Of a DNA stretch of 64,000 bases, positions 33,236-45,145 are shown piece after piece. The position numbers and the translations under genes were made by a program. The first letter of the stretch is position 1. Each line of letters opens with the position of its first letter. The stretch is from Strigops habroptila (Eukaryota; Chordata; Aves; Psittaciformes; Psittacidae). The stretch is taken from assembly GCF_004027225.2 (NCBI RefSeq), contig NC_046358.1, positions 319,001-383,000 of the forward strand. The letters run 5' to 3'. Below the pieces are notes generated by a model that searched no databases, had not been told where the DNA came from, and saw only the letters and a list, made by a program, of their open reading frames with translations.

Positions 33236-36200
33236 GGGCACACGCATCCGAACGTCCGTTGGGAGCCCATCGGCCAGCACCGGGCTTCAGTTCACACCTT
33301 GGCGTAGGGTTTTGGGGGGTGCCCCCCACCCAGCGGAGCCCCCCACGGCACCCCCAGCACTGAGGAAGCGGCTGCACGGCCTCATTGCGGGCTCGTTTCA
33401 CCCCACTCAGGGGTCGTGCCTCAGTTTCCCCACTGCCTCCGGGAGTGTTTGCCCTGGGGGGTCCCGCACCCCGCCTGGGTCGGGGGGAGGTTTTGCTTGT
33501 CCCGGCAGCTCCCTGCCCGTCCCCGCCAGCCTTTGAGCTGCGCCTCTGGCCGGGCTCCAAGCTCCTCCATTAACGTCTCCTCCCGGCCTCCGCCCTGCGC
33601 TTTGCCCCGCACCAGCGCCGGGCTTCACCGGCCCCCAGTCCGCGGTGCTGGGGGCCTCGGCGGTGGGGTGAGACGTGAGACCCCCAGGGCTGCGCCCATG
33701 GGGGGTGTGAGTCACGGTCCCATCCCTGCCGGCGCTGGCGGTGGCCCGGTGCCCGCCGGCAGCCCTGGGGCGGTGGTGAAGAGTGAGGCAGGGCTGGTCC
33801 TGGCTGGGATCCCACCCCCTTGGTGGGATCCTGTCCCCATGGTGGGACCCCCTCCCCACAGTGGGATCCCGTCCCCAGGACGGCGGAGCCGGGCCTGGCT
33901 TTGGGGGATGCCTGGGTTGTTGATCCGGCTATGGCTGAGCCGCCATGTCCCGCCAAGGTGGCAATTACTCCCGTTGCCGTTGGGGCAGGATGAAAGGCGG
34001 GAGGTTGGCACTGCCTGTGGTCAGCAGGGAGGCGAAGGCAGTGTCCTCTTGCTCCCTTGTCCCCTGTGGCTCCCAAAGCGGGTCTCCCCAGGATAAGTTG
34101 TGGGATCTCCGGTCCCCACGACCACCCCTTTGGCTGATCCCCCATCTCCACCCCGCAGGTAGTCAGTACGGCACAGCCCTGCGCTCCTCCTTCAGCTCCC
34201 GCTCCCAGAGCAATGGTGTGGACCCTAAAGCCTCGGTATGTACTGGGGGGGGGTTCATCCCCTCACCCTGCCCATCACTGCGGCAGCTGGGGGTGCCGCT
34301 GGCTCTGGTTTTGGCTGTGCCAAAGGAGGCTCTCGGCTCCATCCTCCCCTCTCCCGGTGGTGGGGATGGAGGGGCAGGCTCATGGGCACCCCTAACCCCC
34401 CACTCCCCCCTGCAGCTCTATCAGCCGCTGACCAAGAAGGACTTTGGCACGCTGAAGGGCAGCGGCTGGTCCTCGCGCTCGGCTGTGGACCTCACCCCGC
34501 ACAAGCGGATGGCGACCATCAGCAATGGGGGCCTGGTGAAGGGCCGGGGCTACGGCTACGCCATGTCCCAGGTGGCCAACACCTCACCGCGGCCCAGCTC
34601 CTTCCACGAGCGCAGCTACCGCACGCGGCAGAACCTGGACACGCTGTCGCTGCGCTCGCTGCGGCTGGCGGACGGGCCGCTGCCGCCCCACGCCATGGCT
34701 GATGACCGCTACAGCCTCCTCTCGGAGCAGCTGGACTCCATGGGCCATCGCCCGCTCTACCGGAGCCAGGGCAACGGCGGCTTCACCCGCTCCTACACCT
34801 TCGAGCGGCAGATGAGCGGCGGCTCCACCGCCAAGGCGGGCTCCGAGTGGCTGGAGGGCAGCGAGGTGACCCAGAGCCGCACCATCCGCGCGCCCGCCAT
34901 GCGCACGCTGCAGCGCTTCCAGAGCAACAACCGCTCCCGGCTCAGCACCGGCTCCTTCGGCAGCATCCCCGCGGGCTCGCAGGCGGGTGGCAGCTCCTAC
35001 ATGGGCATGGTGGAGCACAGCTCCCGCGCGCCCTCCGTGCGCAGCCTGGCCGAGTCCAGCCACCACCTGCAGGACCAGCGCGGCATGGAGATGTACAACG
35101 GGCACGGCACGCTGCTCAGCCACCAGTCGGGGGGGTGAGTGACAGCGGGGCTGGCCGCCACCAGCTTGGTCCTTGTGCCCACGTTAGTTGGTTGAGGGCA
35201 AACCCCTTTGTCTTTGGCCTGGTGTTACCTTGCTGCAAGGGATGCGGGAGAAGGGCTGAGATGGTGGTAAATGCCCCATCCCTCGCAGTGTTCAAGGCCA
35301 GGTTGAGCAACCTGGTCTAGTGGAAGGTGCTCCTGTCCATGGTAGAGAGTTGGAACTGGATGATCTTAAGGTCCTCTCGAACCCAAGCCACTCTATGATT
35401 CTATTGTGGGCACAAGTTGGCTCCATAGGGATGGACCATGGCATGGGTTGGCCCCAAGCATGTCCCGTGTGTGGCTTTAGCTTTTCTCATGGACACATCC
35501 TAAGACACCAGGGTAGGAAGATGCTCACCCAGCTGGGTCTGGAGTCTCATGCCCAAGAGCATGGTGGGTTGATGGGTCTCCTCTGAGGTGCAGGACACGG
35601 TGGGGTGCAGCCAGGGAGGACCCCTGTGGTACGCTCTGCTCGGGTTCTTCTCACCTGCCTGTGGTTCCAGGTTTGACGACATCGACCTGCCTTCAGCGGT
35701 GAAGTACCTGATAGCCACAGACCCCAACCTGCAGGTGCTGGGCGCTGCGTACCTCCAGCACAAGTGCTACAGCGACAGCAACGCCAAGAAGCAGGTGAGC
35801 ACCCAGGGGCAGGACAAGGGGGTGCCCCAGCCCCTCTGCGTGGTGGAGGGCATGGAGTGAGCCCCATCCCCTGCTGTCCCCCCCAGGCCCGCAGCCTCCA
35901 GGCCATGCCCAAGCTGGTGAAGCTCTTCAACAGCCCCAACCAGGAGGTGCAGCGCCACGCCACGGGCGCCATGCGCAACCTCATCTACGACAACGCCGAG
36001 AACAAGCTGGCGCTGGTGGAGGAGAACGGCATCTACGAGCTCATGCGGACGCTGCGGGAACCTGATGATGAGCTGCGCAAGAACGTCACAGGTTGGGGAC
36101 CACGGCAGGGGCTTCTCCTTGGGGGTGGCACATGGGGACCCATCCCATGAGTGATGCTGGGCATGACCAACTTCATCTCGCTGTTACCCACCCTGTCCCA

Positions 36201-39200
36201 TGGCCAGTCCTGGCGACGGGTGTCAGTGTGAGCCCCGCAGGGTGGATGTGCTCCCAGCCATTCCCAGCGCTGAGGATCCCTCTCTGTGCAGGGATCCTGT
36301 GGAATCTCTCCTCCAGTGACAACCTGAAGGATCGCCTGGCCCGGGACACACTGGACCAGCTCACGGACCTGGTGCTGGTCCCGCTCTCGGGGCTGGGGGG
36401 CTCGGGTGTCATCCAGCAGAACCCCTCAGAGGCCGAGATCTTCTACAACTCCACGGGCTTCCTCAGGTACCTGCTCTGGGCCAGCTCCAGTCCTCCCACC
36501 GTGGGCAGAGGTTTGGGTGGAGGAGGAAACACATGTGCTGTGCACGTAGGGAGCAGGGCCGCCAGGGCTCGTTTCTGGGGCCCCCATCCCTTGCAGCACT
36601 TGTGCATCAAGGCAAAGCCTGGTCAGCCCCATGGGACAGGTGTCAGCTGCCCTCCCTGCGATGGTCCCAGGGGCAGGAGAGGGGTAGCCATGGGGGAGCC
36701 CCTTCTCACCATGATGGACCCATGTTCCCGGTGCAGGAACCTCAGCTCTGCCAGCCAGCAGACACGGCAGAAGATGCGTGAGTGCCACGGGCTGGTGGAC
36801 TCCATGATCCACTATGTGAACAGCTCCCTGGAAGTGGGCAAGTCAGAGGACAAGGTGAGTGCTGGGAGCTGGGTGCTGGGAGGCTTTGGGTGCCCTCGGG
36901 TGGGGTGCTGCTCTTTGTATCCTGGTGGCAGCCTGGCCATCACGATGCAAAGGCACATCTTGATGGGCTGGTGGAAAAACCAGCCCGGCTCCATCTGGGC
37001 TTACTGGGCACCGCTGGTGTCATTGGGGTGACTGATGGAGCCCCACGGGGACGTGCCAGCTGGAGATGCCCTGTCAGGTGGCACAAAGAGCAACATTCTC
37101 ACCTCCCATGTCCCCCACCCAGAGCGTGGAGAACGCGGTGTGTGTCCTGCGCAACCTCTCCTACCGCCTGTACGACGAGATGCCCCCGTCCTCGCTGCAG
37201 CGCCTGGAGGGCCACCGGAGGAACAACAGCAGCACGGTGACGGGGGAGCTGGTGGGCTGCTTCAGCCCCCAGAGCAAGAAGGCGCGAGAGGTCAGCAGCG
37301 GTTGGGGGTGCTGGGACCGTGTCCCTGGGCTGGGGTGGCAGCGGGATGCGGTTGGCAGCGGAGGTGATGCTGGGCGGAGGTGGATGCGGGGCGGAGGTGG
37401 ACGCCAGCCTCGGCTCAGGGGTGGGACACGCGGATGAGCTCAGCAGAGGGTGATTCAGGTGTGTGGTGTGAATCAGGGTGCTGAACCCCCGCTTTGCCAT
37501 GCCACGGGGTGTGACACAGCCGCGGTGACCTGCCAGGACCCAGACAGCCTGAGCTGCCCAACGCTTGAGGACAGGCATGGGGGAAGAGGGGACAGCAGCA
37601 GCGAGGGGTGCTGCAGGGGGGCATCCCGGGGGGTCTAACAGCGCCATCCCCACAGCACTACCTGAATGCGGACATCGTCACCTTCACGGAGGTCTCCAAG
37701 GACCCCAAGGGCATGGAGTGGCTCTGGAACCCGCAGATCGTGGGCATCTACAACCGGCTGCTGCAGCGCTGCGAGCTCAACAAGCACACCACCGAGGCGG
37801 CCTCGGGCGCGCTGCAGAACATCACGGCTGGGGACCGCAGGGTGAGGGCATGGGGGGGAGCGTCCCTGGGGTGATGTCTGGCCTGTGTCCCCACATCTTG
37901 CCTGGGTGTCCCCACCACCGCACCAGTCACAGGGAGGGGATGCACCTTCATGTGGGTTGGTACCAGCCTTTCCTGGGTGGGGGACATGTCCATCACACCA
38001 CTCACCACCCAGGCATGGGTCACCCTGACCTGGCCCTGTTGAGCAAGAGGAGGAGGAAAAGGAAAAAAGAGTAAGAGGAAGAGGAAAAAGAGGAGGAAAG
38101 AGAGGAGGAGGAGAAGAAGGATGAGGAAGAGGAGGCTGAGGAGTGGGCAATGGGGGGTCCCATTGGGGTCCCATTGGGTCCCGGTGGAGTCCCTGAGCAG
38201 TGTGTGCCCCGCAGTGGGCGGGCGTGCTGAGCCGCCTGGCCCTGGAGCAGGAGCGCATCCTGAACCCGGTCCTGGACCGCGTCCGCACCGCCGACCACCA
38301 CCAGCTGCGCTCCCTGACCGGGCTCATCCGCAACCTGTCCCGCCACGCCCGCAACAAGGACGAGATGTGTGAGTGTGGGGAGGAGCCCTGCGGGTGCCCT
38401 TCGCCCTCTTCCTCCTCGCTCTGGCCTCCAGTTACCTCCAGCCCTGCCCCAGCACCCTCCTGCCCGCTGCATCCCTGCTCTCACACATGTGGAGGCCGGT
38501 CCACCCCCAGGACCAAACACCCCCACATGCTGTGTTCAGTGTCCAGCTGCGCTTCGGGCTTTGTCCTCGTCCCCCAACTCCTGTCCCAAGCGCCCAGGGG
38601 TCTCAGCAGAGACTCCAGAGGCTTGAAGCATCCCTGGTGCTGGTCCCTCTGTCCCCTCACTGCCCCCGGGAGGCTGCCGTGTGTCCCCCTGTCTGGCCAC
38701 CAGCCCTGATGCACTGCCCTTGCCCACCAGCCACCAAGGTGGTCAGCCACTTGATCGAGAAGCTGCCGGGGAGCGTCGGGGACAAGGCACCACCAGCCGA
38801 TGTCATCGTGAACATCATCGCGGTGCTCAACAACCTGGTGGTGGAGAGCCCCATGGCCGCCCGCGACATCGTGTACTTCGATGGCCTCAGGAAGCTCTTC
38901 TACATCAAGAAGAGAAGGGACAGGTAGGGGCTCCCTGTCTGCTCTGCTCAGACCCGGCCTCCAGTCCTGCTCTGCCCTCATTCCCCTGCTCCAGTGAGGT
39001 CTCCCTTCCCAAGGCTTGGTGTTGGGGGGCCCCAAACCACCTCAGAGAGGCTTTATGGCCACCTTCAACCCCTTGGCCATTTCCTCGGGACACCCCACCA
39101 TGGGGTGGGGTGCAAGCATCTTCCCATCTGGGTGCTTCTCACCTCTCCTGCTATCCTGCCCATAGGAGTGGGCTCCAGCCTTTAGTCTGCCTTTTCCCAC

Positions 39201-40105
39201 CAATGTTAAGTCTTCAGCCCCTGGGGCCCTTCTGGGGTGGGATCCCTGGGCTGGTGGGTACCACCCTGTGCCCAGCGGTGCCCCAAGCTGATTGCACCCT
39301 GTCCTGTCCCAGCTCGGACAACGAGAAGTCCTCCCGAGCAGCAGCCAGCCTCCTGGGCAACATGTGGCAATACAACAAGCTCCACCGGGACTTCAAGATG
39401 GTAAGTACCAGCCTCTGGTGTCCCATCCCACCAGTGGGATCCTGGGGTAGATCCCGAGGGAGTCAAGGCCATGAGCTTCACCCTGAAAAGCCATGACCCA
39501 AAGACGTGGAACAGTCTTCCACTGCCTAAAGGGGCTCCAGGAAACCTGGAGAGGGGCTTTGGACAAGGGCCTGTAGGGACAGGCCAAGGGGAATGGCTTT
39601 AACCTGCCAGAGGGGAGATTGAGATGAGCTCTGAGGCAGAAGCTCTTCCCTGTGAGGGTGCTGAGGCGCTGGCACAGACTTTTCCCAGAGAAGCTGTGGC
39701 TGCCCCATCCCTGGCAGTGTTCAAGGCCAGGTTGGACACAGGGGCTTGGAGCAACCTGCTCTAGTGGAAGGTGTCCCTGCCCATGGCAGGGGTTGGAGCT
39801 GCAGGAGCTTTGAGGTCCCTTCCAACCCAAACCAGGCTGGGGTTCTATGATTCTGTGAAATGCTTCCAGGCACACAGTGGGCCCCAACTCCATGTATGTC
39901 CCTCCTAGAGGGGTGGGATGTCCCCGTAGCATGATCCCCAGGGTGGCACCTCCCCTGGTGGGGTTGGTGCCGGGGCACAGCGGGTCAATGTGCACATTCC
40001 CGGCACCCGGCGAGGCGCAGGCAGGGTGTCCTGGGCAGGAAGGGTGACAGTGTCCGTGTGTCCTTGCAGAAGGGGTACCGGAAGGAGGACTTCCTCGGCC
40101 TGTGA
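32993..40105 (+). CDS. PKP3: Plakophilin-3
   Basis: Desmosomal plaque protein of the p120-catenin/armadillo family, linking desmosomal cadherins and desmoplakin at the cell border, with additional RNA-binding roles (family knowledge). Exons: 32993-33200, 34159-34235, 34416-35134, 35671-35794, 35887-36091, 36292-36466, 36737-36854, 37123-37290, 37656-37841, 38215-38368, 38731-38923, 39313-39400, 40070-40105. Phases close to 2451 nt, 816 aa plus stop (human 797). The N-terminal head (1-335) is Ser/Arg/Gly-rich and keeps conserved blocks such as LLSALQPEAGVCSLALPSD, WSSRSAVDL, DTLSLRSLRL and SRTIRAPA. The armadillo repeats start at about 336 (FDDIDLPSAVKYL) and run to about 790, with typical ATGAMRNLIYDN, GILWNLSSSDNLKDRL and VCVLRNLSYRL helices. 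The tail ends KGYRKEDFLGL. The start follows GCCGCC (Kozak) and matches the human N terminus. Confidence 0.97.
35262..35405 (+). mobile_element. CR1 LINE 3' end, older copy
   Basis: In PKP3 intron 3. It is more diverged than the other copies (CTCCTGTCCATGGTAGAGAG, ATGATCTTAAGGTCC) and ends in CTATGATTCTATTG, so it is probably an older subfamily. Confidence 0.85.
38041..38145 (+). repeat. Purine-only low-complexity tract (GGA/GAA rich)
   Basis: About 100 bp, almost entirely A and G on the plus strand, in PKP3 intron 9, ending about 70 bp before the exon 10 acceptor at 38214. Confidence 0.85.
39518..39858 (+). mobile_element. CR1 LINE 3' fragment
   Basis: Subfamily A copy in PKP3 intron 12. 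It carries the CAGACTTTTCCCAGAGAAG variant and ends in TTCTATGATTCTGTGA. Confidence 0.93.
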
Positions 40106-40879
40106 GGACTCCCGGGACCGCGCTGCCCTGTGCTGGCTCCTCCCGGGCGGCTGCTCACCGCCGGACCCTGCTCCATAGCGTAGACCCCGCCGCGTCCCCC
40201 GCGCCTCCACCGGCTCCCTTCCCCGCATGGGGACACTTGTCCTCGCTCCTGCCCAGCCCTAACCCTAGCCCCTGCTTTTGGCTCTGCTGCGGGGCCCCGC
40301 TGGGACCACAGCTAGTGGGGGGCTGCCCCATGGCACCCAGGGGTGCTCAGCCCTGGGGACCCTTCAGACTCCTGGGGGGACCTGGCTGCACAGCAAAGCT
40401 TGGCTCGTGGCTCAGCAGGAGCTGCAGGCTTTGGGGAGCTCCTGCAGTGAGTTGAGGAGGGGGCTTCTGGGGACACCCCATTCCTGAATTGCGGCACACG
40501 GGGGGCTGAGGGTGCCTGTGGGGTGTGCCGTGGGGTGCACAGGCTCTGCCCTGGCTGGGTGGGGACAGGGCTTTGCCTGGCTCAAGGGGTGCTCAGGGAG
40601 GTCTGAGGTGGCTTCCCACGTGTTATGTGGTGGCACCGTGGCTGTAAGGGGCTGGGAAGTGGCACTGGTGACACGGAGCCGAGTTCCCCTTTGCCAGGGG
40701 TGGGCTGGGGGGATCACTGAGGCTGCCCGTGCCCTTGCTGCAAGGCGCCCCATAGGGACTGTCCCCTCCTCGGTGCCTGCTCTGCTCAGACTGGGCCTGG
40801 CCCCTGCTGCAGGAGCAGGATTTGGGCAGGGCCACGTTGTGTTTGCTGGGCGGCGTCTCCCCGCGGGGTGGGGAGATGC

Positions 40880-41105
40880 CCTGGGTGTGCGGGTGCCCTG
40901 GGTGCTCTATGGGTGCCCTGGGTGTGCTGGGTGCCCCGGGTTGTCTATGGGTGCCCTGAATGTGCTGAGTGCCCCAGGTTGTCTATGGGTGCCCTGAATG
41001 TGCTGATGCCCTGCATTGTCTATGGGTGCCCTGGATGTGCTGGATGCCTTGGGTTCTCTATGGGTGCCCTATGGGTGCCCTATGGGTGCTGTGGGTGCCT
41101 GGCAC
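40880..41105 (+). repeat. Tandem repeat in PKP3 3' UTR
   Basis: Irregular units built on TATGGGTGCCCTG plus AATGTGCTGAGTGCC-like spacers, repeated about six to eight times with varying unit length. Confidence 0.8.
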
Positions 41106-41402
41106 AGGCAGGGTGGCAGGTCAGAGCTCTCCTTGCCGGGGTGTGCGGGTGGCTGTGGGATGGCTTTGCTCTGCCGGTGGGTGTGGGGCTGGGGAGGACC
41201 CTGCTGTGCTTGGGGTGCTGTGTACCCCCTTTGGGACGCCAGGTAGAGTAGGTACAGGGGGGAGGTTGGGGGGAGCAGGTGGCACAGCCAGCGTTGGTGT
41301 CACCCATCAGTGCGTGGCACCCGTGTGGCCCAGGCCGGGTGTCTCAGTGCCTTTGTCCCCCCAGGTGTCATGTACAAACACCCTGAGCCCTGCGTGTCCC
41401 CA

Positions 41403-41408
41403 AATAAA
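41403..41408 (+). terminator. PKP3: Poly(A) signal of PKP3
   Basis: AATAAA in a CCCCAAATAAAGCC context, the first canonical signal after the PKP3 stop codon. Confidence 0.75.
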
Positions 41409-41539
41409 GCCTTGAACGCTGCCCGCTCTGGGCTCCCCCCGATGTGACACCCCGCTTCCCACCGGGTGCTGCTGTGGGTCAGTGTGATGGGGACAGACCC
41501 ACTGGTGGCACCCGTGTCCCCGCAGGCGGATGGGACCCA

Positions 41540-41933
41540 CTTGGTGCAGCAGCTTTTTATTGCCACAGGGGTTTCCATGGGACAGGGGGTGCTGCGGCCG
41601 CTCCTCTCAGGCAATTCCCTTGGGATTGGGGCACGTTGCTTCTCAGAGCATCACCCATCCCAGCGCCAATCCATTGGCAGGAAAATGTCCCTGCTGCCCA
41701 TGGTGAGGGAGGGGGGCCCAGCACCCAAAGGTGCCCAGGCATTATGGGCTGTGGTGTCCCTTGGTGCTGGTTTTCCACCATGGAGCGTGCTGCCCGAAGG
41801 AGCCAGGAGGAGTCTTTCCCTACTGCGACCTTGGCTTTGGTCCCACCATAAAGCCCGGGCTCCTCCAGCCGTGGTGTGTGTCCGTGCAGCCCGTGGGAAG
41901 GGCGATGCCGCCGCTGCTGGCCCGTGGCCCCGC
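41540..41933 (-). other. SIGIRR: 3' UTR of SIGIRR
   Basis: Sequence from the stop codon at 41936-41934 to the expected cleavage site just past the minus-strand AATAAA. No repeat is seen inside. Confidence 0.65.
41556..41561 (-). terminator. SIGIRR: Poly(A) signal of SIGIRR
   Basis: TTTATT on the plus strand is AATAAA on the minus strand, about 375 bp after the SIGIRR stop codon. It faces the PKP3 signal at a distance of about 150 bp. Confidence 0.75.
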
Positions 41934-44574
41934 TCAGATGTCATCCTCCGTCACCAGGTAGTAGAAGTCCGTGCGGGCGCCGTAGTTGCGGGACCCCAGG
42001 TCTGACACGTCGATCTCTGGTCTCTGACTGTCCCTGAGCTGTGCCCCCCCCGTCCCAGCGGCAGGCACCGGGGCGGCGGGGCCGGCGATGCGGGGAGGCG
42101 GGAAGCTCCTGAACACACGCTCCCGGAGCCCTGGAAGAGGGGGGAGATGGGTTAAGGTAGGCTTGAGGCGCTGGGGAAGGGGCTGAACCCAGCCCAGCTG
42201 CCTTGGGAGGGTGAAGCAAAGCCCAAAGGGGACCTCCAGTGCACATCTGTCCCCCCCAGGCGAACAAGGGGACAAGGCTGTGTACCCAGGTCCCCATCCG
42301 GGTGCAGGTCGCTGCCGCTGTCCAGGTAGCTGCTGTGCAGGATCAGCATGGGGTCCTTGTCCTCCTGCAGCTGGGTCTGCGGGTCCCCCACGGGCCCCTG
42401 GAAGGACACCTTGCGGGGCAGGGCCAGGCACAGCTCCTTCCAGAAGTCGGACGAGGGGGTCTGTGTGGGGCAGGGAGGAGATGAGCCGCGGTGGGATCAC
42501 CACAGGCCAAACCCAGCCCCATGCAGGGCTTTGTGGGGCTCAGCTGGCTCTTCCCAGCACCGGGAGCTGAGCCAAGGCCAGGGCTGTGCCGGTGGAGAAA
42601 CCGGCCCAACCGGCTGGAACGCTCCGGGGCTCCGCTCCCAGCCTGGCCCTGGAAGGGCCGGAGCAGCCATGGGTGAAGCTTCACCCTGAGAGCTGAGGCT
42701 TTGCTCCAAGAGCTGAGGCTTCACCTGGTGCCTCGGCTGGGGCAGACCCCGGGGGGCTCCTGACCCGGGCTGTGGGGACCCAGCACCAGCGCTGGGCTGT
42801 TCTGGTTGGGTTTTTAAACTGCCTCTAAAGCGAGTGTCCCAACCTGCCCTTTAGGAGCACCAAAGCTCAGGGAGCAGCCCTGGAGCATTGTGGGGAGGCT
42901 GACACAAACCGGGGTGCTGGGGACGGCAGTGGGGTGCTGGTGGGACGGGTCCCTGCTCGGCTCTCACCATGGAGCTGGCTCGCCACACCAGCAGGGTCAC
43001 CGCGCTGCGGTGCTGCTTCAGCAGGCTGATGGCAGGGTGGTGGATCTCCCGGTACTGGCTCTCGAAGACGATGAAGATGGGTTTCTTGGAAAGCTCCAGC
43101 AGCCTCCAGAGCCCTTCCCTGCGAGACAGGCTGTGCCAGGAGGCCGAGGCACCCGCCGGCTCCTCTCCCCCGGGCGCAGGCAGGACCTGCTCCTACCTGA
43201 AGCTGCTGTTGCACCAGTCTTGCTCCAGGTACGCGACGGAGAGCACCACGATGAGGCGCCGGCACCGGCTCACGTTCATGATCAGGTCGGCTGATGGCTC
43301 TGCAGGGAAAGGGGTGTCAGGCCCCGGGGTGCTGGTGTGATCCTGGCCCCATGTGGGGCTGCTCCCACCTGCGTTGGGCAGGATGGTTTGCTCGTCCAGG
43401 AAGAGCTTGTATCCGTAGCGGTTCTCCAGCTGCGGCTTCACGATGAAGTGGACGAACTTGCGGTCATCCGGGGCGGAGGCGTGGGACACGTAGGCATCGT
43501 ACAGCTTCCCGTCTGCGGGAAGACAGGGGGTGATGCTGGGGGGGTGCTTTTCCCAAGGGAACACCACCCCGGTGCCCTGCCCAGGGTCTCACCGTTGATC
43601 TCCAGCTCTCCGTAGCGGTTCCGGTACCAGAGGAGCATGTTCAGGCGGCAGTGTACGTACAGCCCGGCCGCGAGTATGAGGAGCACCAGGACCAGGAGGG
43701 CTGCCAGCACGGCGGGCACGTGCCCTGCCACCTCTGCAAGGGCAGGGAAGGGCAAGGTGAGCTGAAGGACTGGGGCAGGATTTATGGGTTTGGTGTAGGG
43801 CACCCTGATGTGCTGCCCTGGGAGAGGCAGCAGTGCCCTACCACCTGCCCTGATGGTCTCCATGGGGCTGCTGTTCCTGCCCGTGGGAAGTGGGACCTCC
43901 TTGGAGGTGTCCTGGTGTGTCCCTACCTGCTCTCTGCAGGGTGAAGGTGGCCGTGGCATTGCTGACCCAGCAGGCAAACACCCCGAAGTCAGTGTCTTGG
44001 GTGAGGTTGAGCTGCAGGACGCTGGTGAGGAACTGCTCTGAGGCATTTGGGGCAAACCTGTGGGGAGATGGGGCCATGTGGGTTGGGCTGTGCAGTGACC
44101 ACCCTCACAGACAGACAGACAGCTCGTGGGGTGCTGCTTACCAGGCGGTGTCCTGGCTGCTGCCGTTGCCCAGCCACTGCCCGTCCTTACTCCATGCGGG
44201 GCTGTGCTGGCATTGCCCGGTGCCCGCCCAGCGCACGGTGCAGTTCAGCGCCACGTGGGTGCCCAGCGCCAGCTCCAGCGTCTGGTTGGTGGCGGGGACG
44301 AGGATCTCGGGGGGCACACTGCAGGGGTCTGGGGGCACAGCGGGGAGGGGGGGTTTGATGCCGCTCCCACTGGGCTGACAAGTGTTGAGGCCACCCCGGC
44401 TTCCCCGGTAAAGCAGGCTCAGCCGCGGGGGTCTGGTGCTTGCGGCTGTTCGCAGCAGGCTGGGCTGGTTTGGGGCTGGTATGGACCCAAAGCCCAGGGC
44501 AGCGAGCGGGACCCCATGCGGGCTCCTTCCCAGCTGGAAGCACATGGATCTCCCACCCCGCACCTACCTGCCAT
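41934..44574 (-). CDS. SIGIRR: Single Ig and TIR domain receptor (SIGIRR/TIR8/IL-1R8)
   Basis: Inhibitory member of the IL-1/Toll receptor family and co-receptor for IL-37 in mammals (family knowledge). Coding exons in transcript order: 44574-44568, 44328-44142, 44057-43927, 43733-43593, 43512-43369, 43299-43197, 43118-42968, 42460-42286, 42130-41934. This gives 1236 nt, 411 aa plus stop (human 410). The first coding exon holds only ATG GCA G. There is no signal peptide, which matches the human protein. One Ig domain spans about 10-105 with several N-glycosylation sequons (NQT, NCT, NGS, NAS, NLT, NAT). The membrane helix is at about 113-134 and the TIR domain at about 157-305. TIR box 1 is YDAYVSHAS, box 2 [13 protein letters not shown], and FW lies at 294-295. 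The SRCRRL motif has Cys216 and LCLALP has Leu300, at positions where signalling receptors have Ser and Tyr. The tail ends [19 protein letters not shown], close to human. Non-coding 5' exons probably lie further right. Confidence 0.96.
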
Positions 44575-45145
44575 GGTGTGCCGGGGCGCTGCGCGGGGAG
44601 CTGCCGCATCACGGGCACCACGAGGGCCCCGCGCCGCCGCGTCTTCCGGGGGCAAAGTCCATGCGGCACCGGCGCGGGGCGGCCGGGCCTGGAATGGGTC
44701 AGACACGGCTCCGTGAGCGCCGGCGGCTCCGGCCGGGTGGCACAGGGAGCGCCCCGGCTGTCCCCATGGGGCCGCAGCGGTGCGGGTCGGGGGCAGCGGG
44801 GGCTGCTCTGGGGTTGAGCCAGAGCCGTGTCCTGGCCAGGGCTGGTTGGTCACCGTGTCACCCCCCTCCCAGCCTCCCGACCAGGCAGAAGGTGATTAAT
44901 GACCAACCAGGGGCTGCAGGACATTAAAACGTGGCTTTGGCTCAAACCAGAGGCCAGCGAGGGGAACGAGCCGCAGTTGTGGTTTAACCATGGGGTGAGC
45001 TGTCCCACGGGTGTGTCTGGGCGGCTCAGTGAGACCCTCTTCATGCCACCAACACCCCGCCTTGGCTGCAGTGCTGCTTCAGCCTGTGTGCCCATTAGAA
45101 ATTGCTAGCTGAGCAGCAGGATGGTTTATTTTATTTAAGGCTTGG
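44575..45145. other. Upstream flank of SIGIRR coding region
   Basis: A GC-rich stretch at about 44575-44800 lies directly before the first SIGIRR codon and may include 5' UTR or a proximal promoter. No coding exon is seen. On the minus strand, overlapping AATAAA elements at 45125-45135 could serve a minus-strand transcript that ends before SIGIRR. Confidence 0.4.

Larger units (their letters stand above)
40106..41425 (+). other. PKP3: 3' UTR of PKP3
   Basis: Runs from the TGA at 40103-40105 to just after the AATAAA at 41403. At about 1.3 kb it is long, partly because of a tandem-repeat stretch at 40880-41105. Confidence 0.65.

Noticed and set aside
32449-33363. 304-aa open frame leading into PKP3 exon 1
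   Set aside because: Its first part is the VNTR and its later part is another frame of PKP3 exon 1. It does not match the PKP3 protein.
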